DNA of 64,000 nt from Polaromonas sp. CG_9.7 (GCF_015752205.1 NZ_JADOVG010000014.1:1-64000); one strand, 5' to 3'; positions 19,849 through 30,969 are shown, numbered from the stretch's first letter. Notes: generated by a model not told the origin, from the letters alone. Numbers and translations are program-made.

Positions 19849-21122
19849 TGCAAAACTGCCTTCCCATCATTTCTGCTTTTCCAAAGCCGCATCATTCCAT
19901 CCAGTCCCGGGTCGTCTGGGGCTCGCGCGTGGTTACTGTTGGCGGCGATGCGCCGGTGCGTATTCAGTCAATGACCAATACCGACACCGTGGACGCTGTT
20001 GGCACGGCCATACAGGTCAAGGAACTGGCCATGGCCGGTTCTGAAATGGTCCGCATCACTGTCAACACGCCTGAAGCTGCCGCCGCAGTTCCCTATGTCC
20101 GTGAGCAGCTTGACCGCATGGGGGTCGATGTCCCCCTCATTGGCGATTTTCACTTCAACGGCCACCGCCTTCTGACAGATTACCCGGCCTGTGCGCAGGC
20201 GCTTTCCAAGTACCGGATCAACCCGGGAAACGTTGGCAAAGGCAACAAGCGCGATGCCCAATTCGGCCAGATGATCGAAGCCGCCATGCGCTGGGACAAG
20301 GTCATCCGCATCGGCGTCAACTGGGGCAGTCTTGACCAGGAATTGCTTGCCGTCATGATGGATGAAAACAACCTTCGCAGCACACCTTGGGATGCCCGGC
20401 AGGTGATGTACGAAGCGCTGATCACCTCGGCAATTGATTCCGCCAAGCGGGCCGAAGAAATGGGCATGCGGCGTGACCAAATTATCCTGTCCTGCAAGGT
20501 CAGCGGCGTCCAGGACCTGGTGTCGGTGTACCGGGAACTGTCCCGGCGGACCGATCACACGCTTCATCTGGGACTGACCGAGGCAGGCATGGGTACAAAG
20601 GGAACGGTCGCTTCAGCCACTGCGCTCTCCATCTTGTTGCAGGAAGGCATTGGCGACACGATTCGTGTTTCCCTGACGCCGCAGCCCGGCGAGGCGCGGA
20701 CGCAGGAAGTGGTCATTGCTGCCGAAATCTTGCAGGCACTGGGTTTGCGGACCTTTGTTCCCAGCGTGACGGCATGCCCCGGTTGCGGTCGCACCACCAG
20801 CACCACCTTCCAGGAGCTGGCCAAGCAGATCGACGATTTTCTGCGCGCCCAGATGCCCGTCTGGCGCGAGCAGTACCCGGGTGTCGAAGGCCTGCGCGTG
20901 GCTGTCATGGGCTGCATTGTCAATGGCCCTGGCGAAAGCAAGCATGCCGATATTGGCATCAGTCTTCCCGGATCGGGCGAAGCTCCGGCTGCGCCCGTGT
21001 TTATCGATGGTGAAAAAAGACTGACCCTGCGCGGCGACAACATTGCGCAGGAGTTTCAGGTGATTGTTGAAAACTACATAGAAAAACGCTTTGGCTCGGC
21101 TACGCTGGCCCAGGTTTCCTGA
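19848..21122 (+). CDS. ispG: 4-hydroxy-3-methylbut-2-enyl diphosphate synthase (flavodoxin)
   Basis: Iron-sulfur enzyme of the MEP isoprenoid pathway, which reduces methylerythritol cyclodiphosphate to HMBPP. 424 residues, GTG start overlapping the rodZ stop. The N-terminal TIM barrel carries [11 protein letters not shown] and [11 protein letters not shown]. The C-terminal cluster domain has Cys310 and Cys313 (CPGCGRTTS) and Cys356 in [16 protein letters not shown], the three cluster ligands. Synonym gcpE. hisS begins five bases after the stop. Confidence 0.97.
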   Translation: MQNCLPIISAFPKPHHSIQSRVVWGSRVVTVGGDAPVRIQSMTNTDTVDAVGTAIQVKELAMAGSEMVRITVNTPEAAAAVPYVREQLDRMGVDVPLIGDFHFNGHRLLTDYPACAQALSKYRINPGNVGKGNKRDAQFGQMIEAAMRWDKVIRIGVNWGSLDQELLAVMMDENNLRSTPWDARQVMYEALITSAIDSAKRAEEMGMRRDQIILSCKVSGVQDLVSVYRELSRRTDHTLHLGLTEAGMGTKGTVASATALSILLQEGIGDTIRVSLTPQPGEARTQEVVIAAEILQALGLRTFVPSVTACPGCGRTTSTTFQELAKQIDDFLRAQMPVWREQYPGVEGLRVAVMGCIVNGPGESKHADIGISLPGSGEAPAAPVFIDGEKRLTLRGDNIAQEFQVIVENYIEKRFGSATLAQVS

Positions 21123-21127
21123 ACGAC

Positions 21128-22498
21128 ATGCCTGAAAAATTGAATGCCGATCCGGCAGAAAAAACCTTGCCGATCAAAATCGAGAAACTTGCCGCCGTCA
21201 AGGGCATGAACGATATCCTGCCACCGGACTCGGCGCGCTGGGAGTGGCTGGAGGGCAAGGTTCGTGACCTGATGGCGCGTTATGCCTACCGCAACATCCG
21301 CACGCCGATTCTGGAGCACACCCAGCTCTTCGTGCGCGGCATTGGCGAAGTCACTGACATTGTCGAAAAGGAAATGTATTCCTTTGAAGATCGCTCGGAC
21401 AAGCATGGCGACCACGACCACCTGACGATGCGTCCGGAAAATACCGCCAGCGTGGTGCGTGCCGTGACAGAGCACAACTTGCTGTACGACGGTGGCAAGC
21501 GGCTCTACTACATGGGGCCGATGTTTCGCCGCGAGCGGCCGCAACGCGGTCGCTACCGCCAGTTTCACCAGATCGGTGCTGAAGCGCTGGGGTTTGCAGG
21601 CCCGGAAGTGGATGCCGAACTGATCCTGCTGGCTGCAGCGCTCTGGAAGGAACTGGGCCTGAGTGACTGGCGTCTGGAAATCAACAGCCTAGGCCAGCCC
21701 GACGAGCGCGCTCAACACCGCACGCAACTGATCGCGCACTTTGAACAACACGCGGACTTGCTCGACGAAGAGGCGAAAAGGCGCCTGCATAGCAATCCTC
21801 TGCGAATTCTTGACACCAAGAATCCGGCAATGAAGTCGGTGGTGGAAAGCGCTCCGCGCCTGATAGATTTTCTCGGCGCGCAGTCGCTGGCGCATTTTGA
21901 CGGTCTCAAGGCTATTCTGGACGCCAACGGGATTGCCTGGACCGTCAATCACCGGCTGGTGCGCGGGCTGGACTATTACAACCTGACCGTCTTTGAATTC
22001 GTCACCGACCGGCTGGGCGCGCAGGGCACCATTTGCGCAGGCGGCCGTTACGACGACCTGATCGCGCAGATGGGTGGCAAACCGGCGCCTGCCGTCGGCT
22101 GGGCGCTGGGTGTCGAGCGTGTGCTCGAACTCATCAAGGAAGAGGGTGCTTTCGGCGAACTTCCGGTGCCCGACGTTTATGCGGTGGTTCCTGAAATCTC
22201 GGCTCTCCCGATCGTGATGAAAACCCTGCAGGCTCTGCGAAGTGCCGGAGTCAGCGTACAGATGCACGCCAGCGCGACCTCGGGCGGCATGGGCAGCATG
22301 AAGTCGCAGTTCAAGCGCGCCGATGCAAGTGGCGCACGATTTGCACTGATTTTTGGCGCGACCGAACTTGCCGAAGGCCGTGTAGCGGTCAAACCGCTCC
22401 GCGGCGATAAAGACGGGTTGGCCGATGGCCAGTCGCTTCAAACGCTGGATGACATAGATGCATGGGCAGACATGCTGCTCACCGGCTCCGCGATTTGA
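21128..22498 (+). CDS. hisS: Histidine-tRNA ligase
   Basis: Class II aminoacyl-tRNA synthetase that charges tRNA-His. 456 residues. It opens with an unusual 25-residue polar extension before [19 protein letters not shown]. Class II motif 2 is [16 protein letters not shown], with the histidine-specific motifs [14 protein letters not shown] and [14 protein letters not shown]. Motif 3 is [10 protein letters not shown], and the C-terminal anticodon-binding domain spans about 350-450. The paralogous regulator hisZ lies at 29800-30969. It is followed closely by yfgM and bamB. Confidence 0.97.
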   Translation: MPEKLNADPAEKTLPIKIEKLAAVKGMNDILPPDSARWEWLEGKVRDLMARYAYRNIRTPILEHTQLFVRGIGEVTDIVEKEMYSFEDRSDKHGDHDHLTMRPENTASVVRAVTEHNLLYDGGKRLYYMGPMFRRERPQRGRYRQFHQIGAEALGFAGPEVDAELILLAAALWKELGLSDWRLEINSLGQPDERAQHRTQLIAHFEQHADLLDEEAKRRLHSNPLRILDTKNPAMKSVVESAPRLIDFLGAQSLAHFDGLKAILDANGIAWTVNHRLVRGLDYYNLTVFEFVTDRLGAQGTICAGGRYDDLIAQMGGKPAPAVGWALGVERVLELIKEEGAFGELPVPDVYAVVPEISALPIVMKTLQALRSAGVSVQMHASATSGGMGSMKSQFKRADASGARFALIFGATELAEGRVAVKPLRGDKDGLADGQSLQTLDDIDAWADMLLTGSAI

Positions 22499-22570
22499 GC
22501 AGCAGTTCAGCGCTCTACAATCCTTTTTCAATTTAGCCTGTCAGTATTGGCTAAAAACTCCCGGAAATTT

Positions 22571-23263
22571 ATGGCAAAGCACCTTGATTTGGAAGAACAG
22601 GAACAGCTTGACGAGATCAAGCATTTCTGGAAGCAGTACGGCAATCTGATCACCTGGGTGCTGATTGTCGTTTTAGGCGCATTTGCATCCTGGAACGGAT
22701 ACCAGTATTGGCAGCGCAGCCAGGCGGCTAAGGCCTCGGTGATGTTCGACGAGATTGAACGCGCCATCGTGTCGGGTGACACCGAACGAATTGACCGTGC
22801 GCTGGCTGACATGAAAGACCGTTTCGCCAGCACCACATATGCCCAGCAGGCCGGCCTTCTGGTCGCCAAGGCGCATCACGACAAAGGCAATGCCGATGCA
22901 GCCCGTGCAGCGCTGGTCTGGGTGGCCGACAAGGCATCCGATCCTGGCTACCAGGCAGTTGCCAGACTTCGGCTCGCCGGACTGCTGCTTGAAAAGAAAT
23001 CGTATGAAGAAGCCTTTCAGCAGCTTTCCGCTGCTTTTCCGAAAAACTTCGAAGCGCTGGTGGCTGACCGGCGTGCAGACATCCTGATGGTACAAGGCAA
23101 AAAAGCCGAAGCCAGAGCCGAATACGAAAAGGCCTGGAAGGCTTTTGACGAGCGTACCGAATACCGTCGCCTAGTCGAGGTCAAGCTCAATGCGCTGGGT
23201 GTTGATCCCACCGCTGGCCAGGTCAAGCTGTCGACTGCTGAAAATGCAGGAGCAAACAAATGA
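22571..23263 (+). CDS. yfgM: YfgM-like ancillary SecYEG translocon subunit
   Basis: Single-pass inner-membrane protein with periplasmic TPR repeats that contacts SecYEG and periplasmic chaperones. 230 residues from ATG 22571. An acidic cytoplasmic start (KHLDLEEQEQLDEIKHFWKQ) leads to a transmembrane helix (about 22-42, NLITWVLIVVLGAFASWNGY). Helical repeats follow (TYAQQAGLLVAKAHHDKGNADAA, YQAVARLRLAGLLLEKKSYEEA). The upstream extension to 22547 is poor. The bamB start overlaps the stop (ATGA), the usual yfgM-bamB coupling. Confidence 0.92.
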   Translation: MAKHLDLEEQEQLDEIKHFWKQYGNLITWVLIVVLGAFASWNGYQYWQRSQAAKASVMFDEIERAIVSGDTERIDRALADMKDRFASTTYAQQAGLLVAKAHHDKGNADAARAALVWVADKASDPGYQAVARLRLAGLLLEKKSYEEAFQQLSAAFPKNFEALVADRRADILMVQGKKAEARAEYEKAWKAFDERTEYRRLVEVKLNALGVDPTAGQVKLSTAENAGANK

Positions 23264-24405
23264 AAATTCAGTCTTTTTGGTCATTGGCGCTTGCCGGGCG
23301 TGCACCTATAGCTATTATTAGCGTAGCGCTTCTGACGGGTTGTTTCGGGGGTGTTAAAAAGCCCCAACCCACGGAGCTTCAACCGGTGACGGCGCTGGTT
23401 TCCGTGCGTCAAAGCTGGACCCAGCGCATTGGTCCGGTTAATTTTCCGCTTGATGTCGGTGTTGCCGGTAGTGGTGTGGCTGTTGCCAGCGATGACGGAA
23501 CGGTTGCCCTTTTTGATGCCCAGACCGGCCGCGAGGTCTGGCGCCTGGCATTGAAGACGCCGATTGCCGCTGGCGTTGGAAGCGATGGCAAGGTGCTTGC
23601 CGTCATCACCAAAGACAACGAAGTCATTGCCATGCAGGCTGGACGCGAGTTGTGGCGTCAAAAGCTCACTGCCCAGGCGTTCACCGCCCCGTTCGTGGCA
23701 GGTGAGCGCGTGTTTGTTCTGGCGGCTGATCGTTCGGTCAATGCCTTTGACGGGCAGACCGGCAGAAAGCTGTGGACACAGCAACGTTCAAGTGAACCAC
23801 TGGTACTGCGCCAGTCCGGCGTGCTGCTGGCCGTTGGGGACACGCTGGTGGTTGGTCTGGCCGGTCGACTGGTAGGAATGAACCCGTCGACTGGCGGCAT
23901 TCAGTGGGAGGCCCCCGTCGCCACACCACGGGGTATCAATGACATTGAGCGGCTTGTTGACTTGGTCGGCAGCGTCAGCCGGGTCGGTGACAACGTCTGT
24001 GTACGGGCGTTCCAGTCCAGCATCGGCTGTGTGAATACCACCCGTGGCAATCTGCTATGGACCCGTCCTGCCAATGGCGTACAAGGTATCAATGGCGATG
24101 ACCGGCTGCTGTTTGGCACCGAAGCTGATGGAACCGTACTGGCTTGGAAGCGCAGTGACGGCGAACGTGTCTGGTCCACGGAGCGCCTGCGCTACCGGGG
24201 GTTGACTGCACCGTTTCTCGCTGGCCGCTCTGTAGTGATTGGCGATGCCGCTGGCTTCATCCACCTGCTGTCGCGTGAAGACGGCTCTCTTCTCAACCGC
24301 ATTGGCACCGATGGATCGCCCATTTCCGCTTCCCCGGTGCTGGCAGGCAATACCTTGGTTGCCGTCACCCGCAACGGTGGCATTTACGGCTTTCAGCCCG
24401 AATAA
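23260..24405 (+). CDS. bamB: Outer-membrane assembly lipoprotein BamB
   Basis: BAM-complex beta-propeller lipoprotein. 381 residues with a signal peptide and lipobox LTGC (Cys28). PQQ-like propeller repeats are marked by [51 protein letters not shown] and [19 protein letters not shown]. Together with bamD at 11915-12739 it gives two BAM components in the window. The signal-peptide coding stretch around 23300-23335 contains CTATAGCTATTATTAGCG, loosely like the dispersed repeat family. Confidence 0.95.
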   Translation: MKIQSFWSLALAGRAPIAIISVALLTGCFGGVKKPQPTELQPVTALVSVRQSWTQRIGPVNFPLDVGVAGSGVAVASDDGTVALFDAQTGREVWRLALKTPIAAGVGSDGKVLAVITKDNEVIAMQAGRELWRQKLTAQAFTAPFVAGERVFVLAADRSVNAFDGQTGRKLWTQQRSSEPLVLRQSGVLLAVGDTLVVGLAGRLVGMNPSTGGIQWEAPVATPRGINDIERLVDLVGSVSRVGDNVCVRAFQSSIGCVNTTRGNLLWTRPANGVQGINGDDRLLFGTEADGTVLAWKRSDGERVWSTERLRYRGLTAPFLAGRSVVIGDAAGFIHLLSREDGSLLNRIGTDGSPISASPVLAGNTLVAVTRNGGIYGFQPE

Positions 24406-24440
24406 CGGCATCTGCGCCAGAAACTGATCTACTCATTTTG

Positions 24441-25778
24441 ATGAAACCTGTCATTGCCCTAGTTGGCCGCCCGAATGTTGGCAAGTCAACCCTTTTTAAC
24501 CGGTTGACCAAGACGCGGGATGCGATCGTGGCCGACTATGCCGGTCTGACGCGTGATCGCCATTACGGTAACGGGAAACTGGGTCCCCATGAGTACATCG
24601 TCATTGACACCGGAGGCTTCGAGCCAGATGCCGTCACCGGCATCTACAAGGAAATGGCCAGGCAGACTCGCCAGGCTGTAGCCGAGTCCGATGTGGTGAT
24701 TTTCGTGGTCGATGCCCGTGCCGGCATCAGTGCCCAAGACTATGACATCGCCAAATACCTGCGAAAGCTTGGAAAGCCAACCGTGCTGGCAGCCAACAAG
24801 GCCGAGGGCTTGCCCGAAGGCACGCAGGTTTCAGAGTTCTTCGAACTGGGGCTTGGCGAAATGCTGGCAGTGTCTGCATCACACGGGCAAGGCATGCGAA
24901 TGCTGGTTGACCTGGCGCTGGCGCCTCTCAACCTGCCCGATCCGTCGGAATCAATTGAACAGGAAGACCCTGCGGTCATCAAGTTGGCAGTGGCAGGCCG
25001 GCCCAATGTCGGCAAATCAACCTTGATCAACACCTGGCTTGGAGAAGAGCGGCTGGTGGCATTTGACTTGCCCGGTACCACCCGCGATGCTATTTCAGTG
25101 CCTTTCGAGCATGCAGGCCAGCGGTTCGAGCTTATCGACACTGCAGGGCTTCGTCGTAAAGGCAAAGTTTTCGAGGCAATCGAGAAATTTTCCGTTGTCA
25201 AGACACTGCAGGCGATTGAAAACGCCAATGTCGTGTTGCTGCTGCTTGATGCTACTCAAGGCGTGACGGACCAGGATGCACACATTGCGGGTTATATCCT
25301 TGAAAGCGGTCGGGCGGTGGTGCTGGCTGTGAATAAATGGGATGCGGTGGATGCCTACCAGCGCGAATTGCTGCAGCGCTCGATTGAAACGCGGCTTGGT
25401 TTTCTGAAGTTCGCATCCATCCATCATATTTCGGCCATCAAGCGGCAGGGACTGGGACCTGTCTGGAAATCCATCATTCAAGCGCATGCTTCAGCGAATC
25501 GCAAGATGTCCACACCAGTCTTGACCCGTTTGCTGATGGAGGCTGTGCAGTTTCAGCAACCCCAGCGTTCAGGCGTTTTTCGTCCCAAGTTGCGCTACGC
25601 CCACCAAGGTGGCATGAACCCGCCCATCGTGATCGTTCACGGCAATTCGCTGGAGCATGTGACCGAATCTTACAAGCGCTATCTTGAGGGCCGCATTCGC
25701 AAAGAGTTTGATTTGGTCGGAACGCCTTTGCGTATTCAGCTCAAAAGCCAGCACAATCCTTTCACGGACAAGGAATAG
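24441..25778 (+). CDS. der: Ribosome assembly GTPase Der (EngA)
   Basis: GTPase with two tandem G domains, needed for 50S subunit maturation. 445 residues from ATG 24441. G1 of the first domain is [13 protein letters not shown] near residue 10, and of the second [13 protein letters not shown] near 190. G3 is DTGGF in the first domain and DTAGL in the second. G4 is NKAEG/NKWD. A C-terminal KH-like domain spans about 360-440. Length and order are standard. It follows bamB by 35 bases, the usual arrangement. Confidence 0.97.
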   Translation: MKPVIALVGRPNVGKSTLFNRLTKTRDAIVADYAGLTRDRHYGNGKLGPHEYIVIDTGGFEPDAVTGIYKEMARQTRQAVAESDVVIFVVDARAGISAQDYDIAKYLRKLGKPTVLAANKAEGLPEGTQVSEFFELGLGEMLAVSASHGQGMRMLVDLALAPLNLPDPSESIEQEDPAVIKLAVAGRPNVGKSTLINTWLGEERLVAFDLPGTTRDAISVPFEHAGQRFELIDTAGLRRKGKVFEAIEKFSVVKTLQAIENANVVLLLLDATQGVTDQDAHIAGYILESGRAVVLAVNKWDAVDAYQRELLQRSIETRLGFLKFASIHHISAIKRQGLGPVWKSIIQAHASANRKMSTPVLTRLLMEAVQFQQPQRSGVFRPKLRYAHQGGMNPPIVIVHGNSLEHVTESYKRYLEGRIRKEFDLVGTPLRIQLKSQHNPFTDKE

Positions 25779-25853
25779 ACCTAATATTACAAGGCCACGT
25801 AAACCGCTGTGGTATGGTCAAACTCTTACTAACTCTTGAACACGGAAAATATC

Positions 25854-26105
25854 GTGAGCAATAATAAAGGCCAGCTTTTGCAGGACCCATTTCTCAACAC
25901 CTTGCGTCGCGAGCATGTTCCTGTATCGATCTATTTGGTCAACGGCATCAAGCTTCAAGGTCAGATTGAATCGTTCGATCAATATGTCGTCTTGCTTCGC
26001 AACACCGTCACACAGATGGTTTACAAGCATGCAATTTCAACCATCGTCCCAGGCCGAGCCGTCAACTTTTCAGCGGCTGAATCCGAAGAAACTCCGACAT
26101 CCTGA
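25854..26105 (+). CDS. hfq: RNA chaperone Hfq
   Basis: Sm-like hexameric RNA chaperone that pairs small RNAs with mRNAs. 83 residues from GTG 25854. The frame also begins at a TTG six codons earlier, but family proteins start at [14 protein letters not shown]. The Sm1 block ([22 protein letters not shown]) and Sm2 ([14 protein letters not shown]) are intact, and the short acidic tail EESEE-like end is normal. It heads the hfq-hflX-hflK-hflC cluster. Confidence 0.97.
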   Translation: MSNNKGQLLQDPFLNTLRREHVPVSIYLVNGIKLQGQIESFDQYVVLLRNTVTQMVYKHAISTIVPGRAVNFSAAESEETPTS

Positions 26106-26122
26106 GAACCCACGAAGCCTCG

Positions 26123-27274
26123 GTGAAAATACAAACACTCGCCCTTCTGGTGGGGGTTGACCTGGGTCTACCCAACTTTGATACCGATTTGCTCGAGCTT
26201 GGTCTGCTGGCGCAAACCGCAGGTTTGGAGCCTGTGGCACGCATCACTTGCAAACGCAGGGCGCCAGATGCGGCACTTTTTGTCGGTTCGGGCAAAGCCG
26301 ATGAAATCAAGATGTTGGCACTGGAGACAGGCGCCACTGAAGTCCTTTTTGACCAGTCACTCAGCCCGGCTCAGCAACGCAATCTCGAACGGCATCTGGA
26401 AATGCCCGTCAATGATCGAACCCTGTTAATTCTTGAAATTTTCGCTCAACGCGCCCGCAGCCATGAAGGCAAGCTTCAGGTAGAACTGGCGCGTCTGCAG
26501 TATGTTTCAACCCGACTCGTACGCCGTTGGTCGCATCTCGAGCGTCAGACTGGCGGCGCAGGAGTGCGAGGTGGTCCCGGTGAAAAGCAAATCGAACTGG
26601 ACAAGCGCATGATTGGCGAAGCTATCAAGCGAACCAAGGAACGTTTGACCAAGGTCAAGAAGCAACGCCAGACGCAGCGAAAACAGCGTGAACGGCGAAA
26701 TTCTTTTTCAGTTTCCCTGGTGGGATACACGAATGCAGGAAAATCCACCCTTTTCAATGCTTTGGTAAAAGCCCAGTCGTACACCGCCGATCAGCTCTTC
26801 GCAACGCTTGATACCACCACGCGACAGCTGTATCTTGGCGAAGCGGGTCGTTTCGCATCGCTGTCAGATACCGTAGGCTTCATTCGCGACTTGCCGCATG
26901 GGCTTATTGATGCGTTTGCAGCAACATTAAAGGAAGCGGTCGATGCGGATTTACTGCTTCATGTCGTCGATGCTTCCAATCCTGAATACCTTGAGCAAAT
27001 AGAGCAAGTACAGCGCGTACTTTTCGAGATCGGTGCTGCGGATGTGCCGCAAATACTTGTGTTCAACAAGCTCGACGCTATTGAAAAAAGCAATCACCCC
27101 CTGCATCTTCAAGATAAGTTTGATCTCAGGGACGCATTTGAAGGCGCCAGCCGGAGTGTCGAGCGCGTATTCGTAAGTGCCAAAAGCGGTGAAAACTTGA
27201 ATCTTCTGCGCGAATCGCTGGCGGTCCAAGGTTCACGCGCCGAGCCTGGCAATAGCCCCCAAACACCTCAATGA
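26123..27274 (+). CDS. hflX: Ribosome-associated GTPase HflX
   Basis: GTPase that binds 50S/70S ribosomes and rescues stalled ribosomes under stress. 383 residues from GTG 26123. The N-terminal HflX domain includes LFDQSLSPAQQRNLE and RSHEGKLQVELARLQY, then the helical linker GGVRGGPGEKQIE-like segment near 150. The G1 motif GYTNAGKS spans 201-208, with G3 DTVGFIRDLPH and G4 NKLD. The stop codon lies inside a strong hairpin (27270-27299). hflK follows after 65 bases. Confidence 0.95.
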   Translation: MKIQTLALLVGVDLGLPNFDTDLLELGLLAQTAGLEPVARITCKRRAPDAALFVGSGKADEIKMLALETGATEVLFDQSLSPAQQRNLERHLEMPVNDRTLLILEIFAQRARSHEGKLQVELARLQYVSTRLVRRWSHLERQTGGAGVRGGPGEKQIELDKRMIGEAIKRTKERLTKVKKQRQTQRKQRERRNSFSVSLVGYTNAGKSTLFNALVKAQSYTADQLFATLDTTTRQLYLGEAGRFASLSDTVGFIRDLPHGLIDAFAATLKEAVDADLLLHVVDASNPEYLEQIEQVQRVLFEIGAADVPQILVFNKLDAIEKSNHPLHLQDKFDLRDAFEGASRSVERVFVSAKSGENLNLLRESLAVQGSRAEPGNSPQTPQ

Positions 27275-27299
27275 TATTGCCCTGCCGGGCAATATCATT
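27270..27299 (+). repeat. Perfect 13-bp hairpin over the hflX stop codon
   Basis: AATGATATTGCCC (27270-27282) pairs exactly with GGGCAATATCATT (27287-27299) around a TGCC loop. The TGA stop of hflX is inside the left arm. There is no T-run after it, so it is not a standard intrinsic terminator; mRNA stabilisation or attenuation between hflX and hflK is possible. Confidence 0.7.
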
Positions 27300-27339
27300 A
27301 GGCACAATGTAGGTGTAACAAAAAAGTGAGTTTTCTTCC

Positions 27340-28734
27340 ATGAATTTGAATCCCGTGCTGCAAACGCTGACAAACTTTCCGGGTCGGCTTAGACAACGCG
27401 CCCAAGGAATATTCAATTTGAATGATCCGCGGTGGGGCCGGGATGAAGACAAGTCGTCGTCGGATGGCTCCAAGCCCGAGTCACCGCGCGAAGACCGTCA
27501 ACCCCCCAAGCCACCCAATCGTCCGCAAGGCTCTAATCAGGGGCCGCCTGACCTTGACGAGTTGTGGCGTGATTTCAATAGAAAACTGGGTAATTTGTTT
27601 GGCGGCGCAAAGAACGGCGGCAACCGTGACGGATTTGGCGGTGGCGGAAACAAAGGCGGCGGCGGTTTTCAGCCTGACATGAAGAATGCAGGCATTGGCG
27701 TGGGCCTGATTGCTGGCGTGGTGGCATTGATATGGCTGGGCACCGGCTTTTTCATTGTGCAGGAAGGTCAACAAGCAGTTATCACCCAGTTTGGCAAATA
27801 CCAATCTACGGTTGGCGCAGGCTTTAACTGGCGTCTGCCTTATCCGATACAGCGTCATGAGATTGTGGTGGTTACCCAGATTCGCTCTGTCGATGTGGGA
27901 CGTGACACCATAATCAAGGCAACGGGGTTGCGTGATTCAGCGATGTTGACGGAAGACGAAAATATCGTCGAAATCAAGTTTGCGGTGCAGTATCGTCTGA
28001 ACGATGCGCGGGCTTATTTGTTTGAAAGCAAAGATCCTGCAGCTGCAGTCGTTCAGGCTGCAGAAACTGCTGTACGCGAAGTCGTCGGCAAGATGAAAAT
28101 GGACATGGCGCTGGCAGAAGAGCGTGACCAGATTGCCCCACGTGTTCGGGAGCTTATGCAAACGATCCTGGACCGTTACAAGGTTGGTGTCGAGGTGGTT
28201 GCCATTAACTTGCAGCAAAGTGGTGTCCGTCCTCCCGAGCAGGTTCAGGCCGCTTTCGATGATGTGCTGAAAGCTGGACAGGAGCGCGAGCGCGCAAAGA
28301 ACGAAGCCCAGGCCTATGCCAACGACGTGGTTCCTCGAGCCGTGGGTTCGGCCTCCCGATTGAAAGAGGAGGCTGATGCATACAAAGCCCGTATCGTGGC
28401 GCAGGCCCAGGGTGATTCCAAGCGTTTTAGTTCGGTACTGACCGAATACCAGAAGGCTCCGCAGGTTACCCGGGACCGCATGTACACCGATGCCATGCAG
28501 CAGGTCTATACCAATGTGACCAAGGTCCTGGTGGAGTCACGTTCAGGCTCAAACCTGTTGTACCTGCCGCTTGACAAAATCATGCAAATGACCGGAACGG
28601 GTGGGGCAGGCACAACCAGTGATGCAACTACGCCTCTGTCCACGGTGCCTGCAGCGCAAGCACCGATGAATAGTGTGCCTGTGGACTCTCGGGCCCGGGA
28701 TACTTCCCGCACCCGTGATCGTGAAACCCGCTAA
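27340..28734 (+). CDS. hflK: HflK, modulator of FtsH protease
   Basis: SPFH/prohibitin membrane protein that forms the HflKC cage around FtsH. 464 residues. A hydrophilic, Gly- and Pro-rich cytoplasmic N-terminus (about 1-120, GGGNKGGGGFQP) is followed by one transmembrane helix (about 128-150, VGLIAGVVALIWLGTGFFIV). The SPFH domain starts QEGQQAVITQFGKY, and a long helical part (VQAAFDDVLKAGQERERAKNEAQAYAND) comes before a low-complexity tail. hflC starts 11 bases downstream. Confidence 0.95.
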   Translation: MNLNPVLQTLTNFPGRLRQRAQGIFNLNDPRWGRDEDKSSSDGSKPESPREDRQPPKPPNRPQGSNQGPPDLDELWRDFNRKLGNLFGGAKNGGNRDGFGGGGNKGGGGFQPDMKNAGIGVGLIAGVVALIWLGTGFFIVQEGQQAVITQFGKYQSTVGAGFNWRLPYPIQRHEIVVVTQIRSVDVGRDTIIKATGLRDSAMLTEDENIVEIKFAVQYRLNDARAYLFESKDPAAAVVQAAETAVREVVGKMKMDMALAEERDQIAPRVRELMQTILDRYKVGVEVVAINLQQSGVRPPEQVQAAFDDVLKAGQERERAKNEAQAYANDVVPRAVGSASRLKEEADAYKARIVAQAQGDSKRFSSVLTEYQKAPQVTRDRMYTDAMQQVYTNVTKVLVESRSGSNLLYLPLDKIMQMTGTGGAGTTSDATTPLSTVPAAQAPMNSVPVDSRARDTSRTRDRETR

Positions 28735-28745
28735 GGAAAACAAAA

Positions 28746-29651
28746 GTGAATAGAGTTGGACTTGTCGTTTCTTCATTGCTGGTGCTTCTGGCATTGCTCA
28801 GTTCCACGCTGTTCGTGGTCGATCAGCGCCAGTTCGGCGTGGTGTATGCCCTTGGCCAAATCAAGGAAGTCGTTCTTGAGCCGGGCTTGAATTTCAAGCT
28901 TCCGCCTCCGTTTCAAAACGTTTCGTACATCGACAGGCGTTTGCTGACCTTGGACAGCACTGATTCCGAGCCCATGCTGACACTTGAAAAGCAGCGCGTG
29001 GTGATCGACTGGTACGTTCGCTGGCGCATCATCAACCCTTCCGAATACATCCGTAATGTCGGGCTGGACGAAAGGGCAGGTGCGAACCAATTGAATCGCG
29101 TGGTTCGTAATGCGTTCCAAGAGGAAATCAACCGGCGGACTGTCAAGGATCTGCTTTCACTCAAGCGCGAAGCACTGATGGCTGACGTCAAGAAAGAAGT
29201 GCTGAGCGTGGTGCGGGGAGCCAAGCCTTGGGGTATCGATGTGATCGATGTGCGGATTACCCGCGTCGATTACGTCGAAGCCATTACCGAATCTGTTTAC
29301 CGCCGCATGGAGGCCGAGCGCAAGCGGGTGGCCAACGAGTTGCGATCGACCGGCGCAGCAGAAGGTGAAAAAATTCGTGCAGATGCCGACCGGCAACGTG
29401 AGGTCACCATTGCCAATGCCTATCGTGATGCACAGAAGGTCAAGGGCGAAGGCGACGCCGAGGCGGCTCGCACTTTTGCCCAGGCCTTTGGTCAGGATCC
29501 GCAGTTTGCACAGTTTTATCGCAGCCTTGATGCATACAAAGCCAGTTTCAGCAAGAAAAGCGATGTGATGGTGGTCGACCCGTCTTCGGACTTTTTCAAG
29601 GCCATGCGGGGACCGAACACTGGCGGCGCTTCAGGGGCTAATTCCCGTTAA
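28746..29651 (+). CDS. hflC: HflC, modulator of FtsH protease
   Basis: Partner of HflK in the periplasm-facing cage that controls FtsH. 301 residues, GTG start preceded by TAAGGAAAAC. An N-terminal transmembrane anchor (about 5-24, LVVSSLLVLLALLSSTLFVV) precedes the SPFH domain starting DQRQFGVVYALGQIKEVV. Helical segments follow with RMEAERKRVANELRSTGAAE and FAQAFGQDPQFAQFYRSLDAY. A strong intrinsic terminator lies 60 bases after the stop and marks the end of the hfq-hflX-hflK-hflC unit. Confidence 0.95.
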   Translation: MNRVGLVVSSLLVLLALLSSTLFVVDQRQFGVVYALGQIKEVVLEPGLNFKLPPPFQNVSYIDRRLLTLDSTDSEPMLTLEKQRVVIDWYVRWRIINPSEYIRNVGLDERAGANQLNRVVRNAFQEEINRRTVKDLLSLKREALMADVKKEVLSVVRGAKPWGIDVIDVRITRVDYVEAITESVYRRMEAERKRVANELRSTGAAEGEKIRADADRQREVTIANAYRDAQKVKGEGDAEAARTFAQAFGQDPQFAQFYRSLDAYKASFSKKSDVMVVDPSSDFFKAMRGPNTGGASGANSR

Positions 29652-29711
29652 GTAGTCTTCATATTGGGGAATCCAGGCAATCTGGATTGTCTTCACCCAC
29701 AGGCGGTGGTC

Positions 29712-29747
29712 AACAGAAAAAGGGCGGTCTGCCCTTTTTCTGTTTTC
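29712..29747 (+). terminator. Intrinsic terminator after hflC
   Basis: A 14-pair stem (29712-29725 with 29731-29744) around a GGTCT loop is followed by further T residues. The arms AACAGAAAAAGGGC and GCCCTTTTTCTGTT are fully complementary. It could work on both strands because the outer stem is A/T rich. Confidence 0.85.
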
Positions 29748-29799
29748 GATCCATCCCGTGCCGGTAAAATCCTGCTTTTAACAGCTTACAAAATCTACA

Positions 29800-30969
29800 A
29801 TGCCCGCTTGGTCGTCATCTTGGCAATTGCCTGATCAAATTGCCGATGTCCTGCCTTCCGAGGCGCGTCACATCGAAGAGCTACGCCGTCTGTTTCTGGA
29901 CGCCGCCTGTAGCTACGGTTACGAACTCGTCATTCCACCGCTGCTGGAACATCTGGAATCGTTGTTGACTGGAACTGGCGAAGCCTTGGGCCTGCAGACC
30001 TTCACGCTGGTCGATCAGCTCTCGGGTCGCACTCTGGGGTTGCGTGCCGACACCACCCCCCAGGTTGCGCGCATCGACGCGCACCTGCTCAACCGCAGTG
30101 GCGTGGCGCGTCTTTGCTATTGCGGCCCGGTTCTGCATACGCGTGCAGACCGGCCACATGCGACCCGCGAGCCGTTGCAATTCGGCGCTGAAATCTATGG
30201 TCATGCCGGCCCGGAAGCAGACCTGGAAGCCCAGCGGCTTGCCCTGAATTGCTTGAAAGCTTCTGGCGTTACCGACTTGATGCTGGACATGGCCGACGTG
30301 CGAATTGTTTCCAGTCTGCTGGCCGGATCCAGCCTGGATGCATTGACGCTTGCACGCATCCATGCCGCTCTGGCTGCCAAAGATGCAGGCGAACTCAATA
30401 TCCTGTTGGGCGAACTCAACGGCAGCTTGTCATCAGAAGCTCGCGAAGGCATGCTGGCATTATTGCAACTGTACGGCGACGAACATGTGTTGCTTGAGGC
30501 TGAAAAAGTCCTTCCGCCCATGCCTGGCGTGCATGAAGCGCTACAGAATTTAAAGTGGCTAGCATCGCATGCGACTGACGTCAGGGTCAGCTTTGATTTG
30601 GCTGACCTGCGGGGCTATGCTTATTACACGGGCACACGGTTTGCCATTTATGGCCAAGGCGCCGAACTGGCGCGCGGCGGCCGTTACGACGAGGTTGGTG
30701 CGGTCTTCGGTCGCAACCGACCGGCTGCGGGTTTCAGCCTTGATCTGAAAGAGCTGGTCAGTGTGCTGCCGCCTCGCCCTTTGAAGACGGCTATTTGTGC
30801 GCCTTGGGGCAATGATGTCACGCTCGTTGCTGCCATCGCCCGGTTGCGTGCCGGCGGTGAAACCGTGACTTGCGTGCTGCCCGGCCATGAAAATGAAGTC
30901 AATGAATTTGACTGCGACCGGGAGCTGGTGTTGAACACTGGCCGCTGGGTGGTCCAGGCCCGCGCCTGA
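29800..30969 (+). CDS. hisZ: ATP phosphoribosyltransferase regulatory subunit HisZ
   Basis: HisRS-like protein without charging activity that joins the short HisG to form the first enzyme of histidine synthesis. 389 residues. It keeps the class II fold blocks ([79 protein letters not shown]) but lacks the anticodon-binding domain of hisS. hisG is not in the window. Position between hflC and purA is usual for betaproteobacteria. Confidence 0.95.
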   Translation: MPAWSSSWQLPDQIADVLPSEARHIEELRRLFLDAACSYGYELVIPPLLEHLESLLTGTGEALGLQTFTLVDQLSGRTLGLRADTTPQVARIDAHLLNRSGVARLCYCGPVLHTRADRPHATREPLQFGAEIYGHAGPEADLEAQRLALNCLKASGVTDLMLDMADVRIVSSLLAGSSLDALTLARIHAALAAKDAGELNILLGELNGSLSSEAREGMLALLQLYGDEHVLLEAEKVLPPMPGVHEALQNLKWLASHATDVRVSFDLADLRGYAYYTGTRFAIYGQGAELARGGRYDEVGAVFGRNRPAAGFSLDLKELVSVLPPRPLKTAICAPWGNDVTLVAAIARLRAGGETVTCVLPGHENEVNEFDCDRELVLNTGRWVVQARA

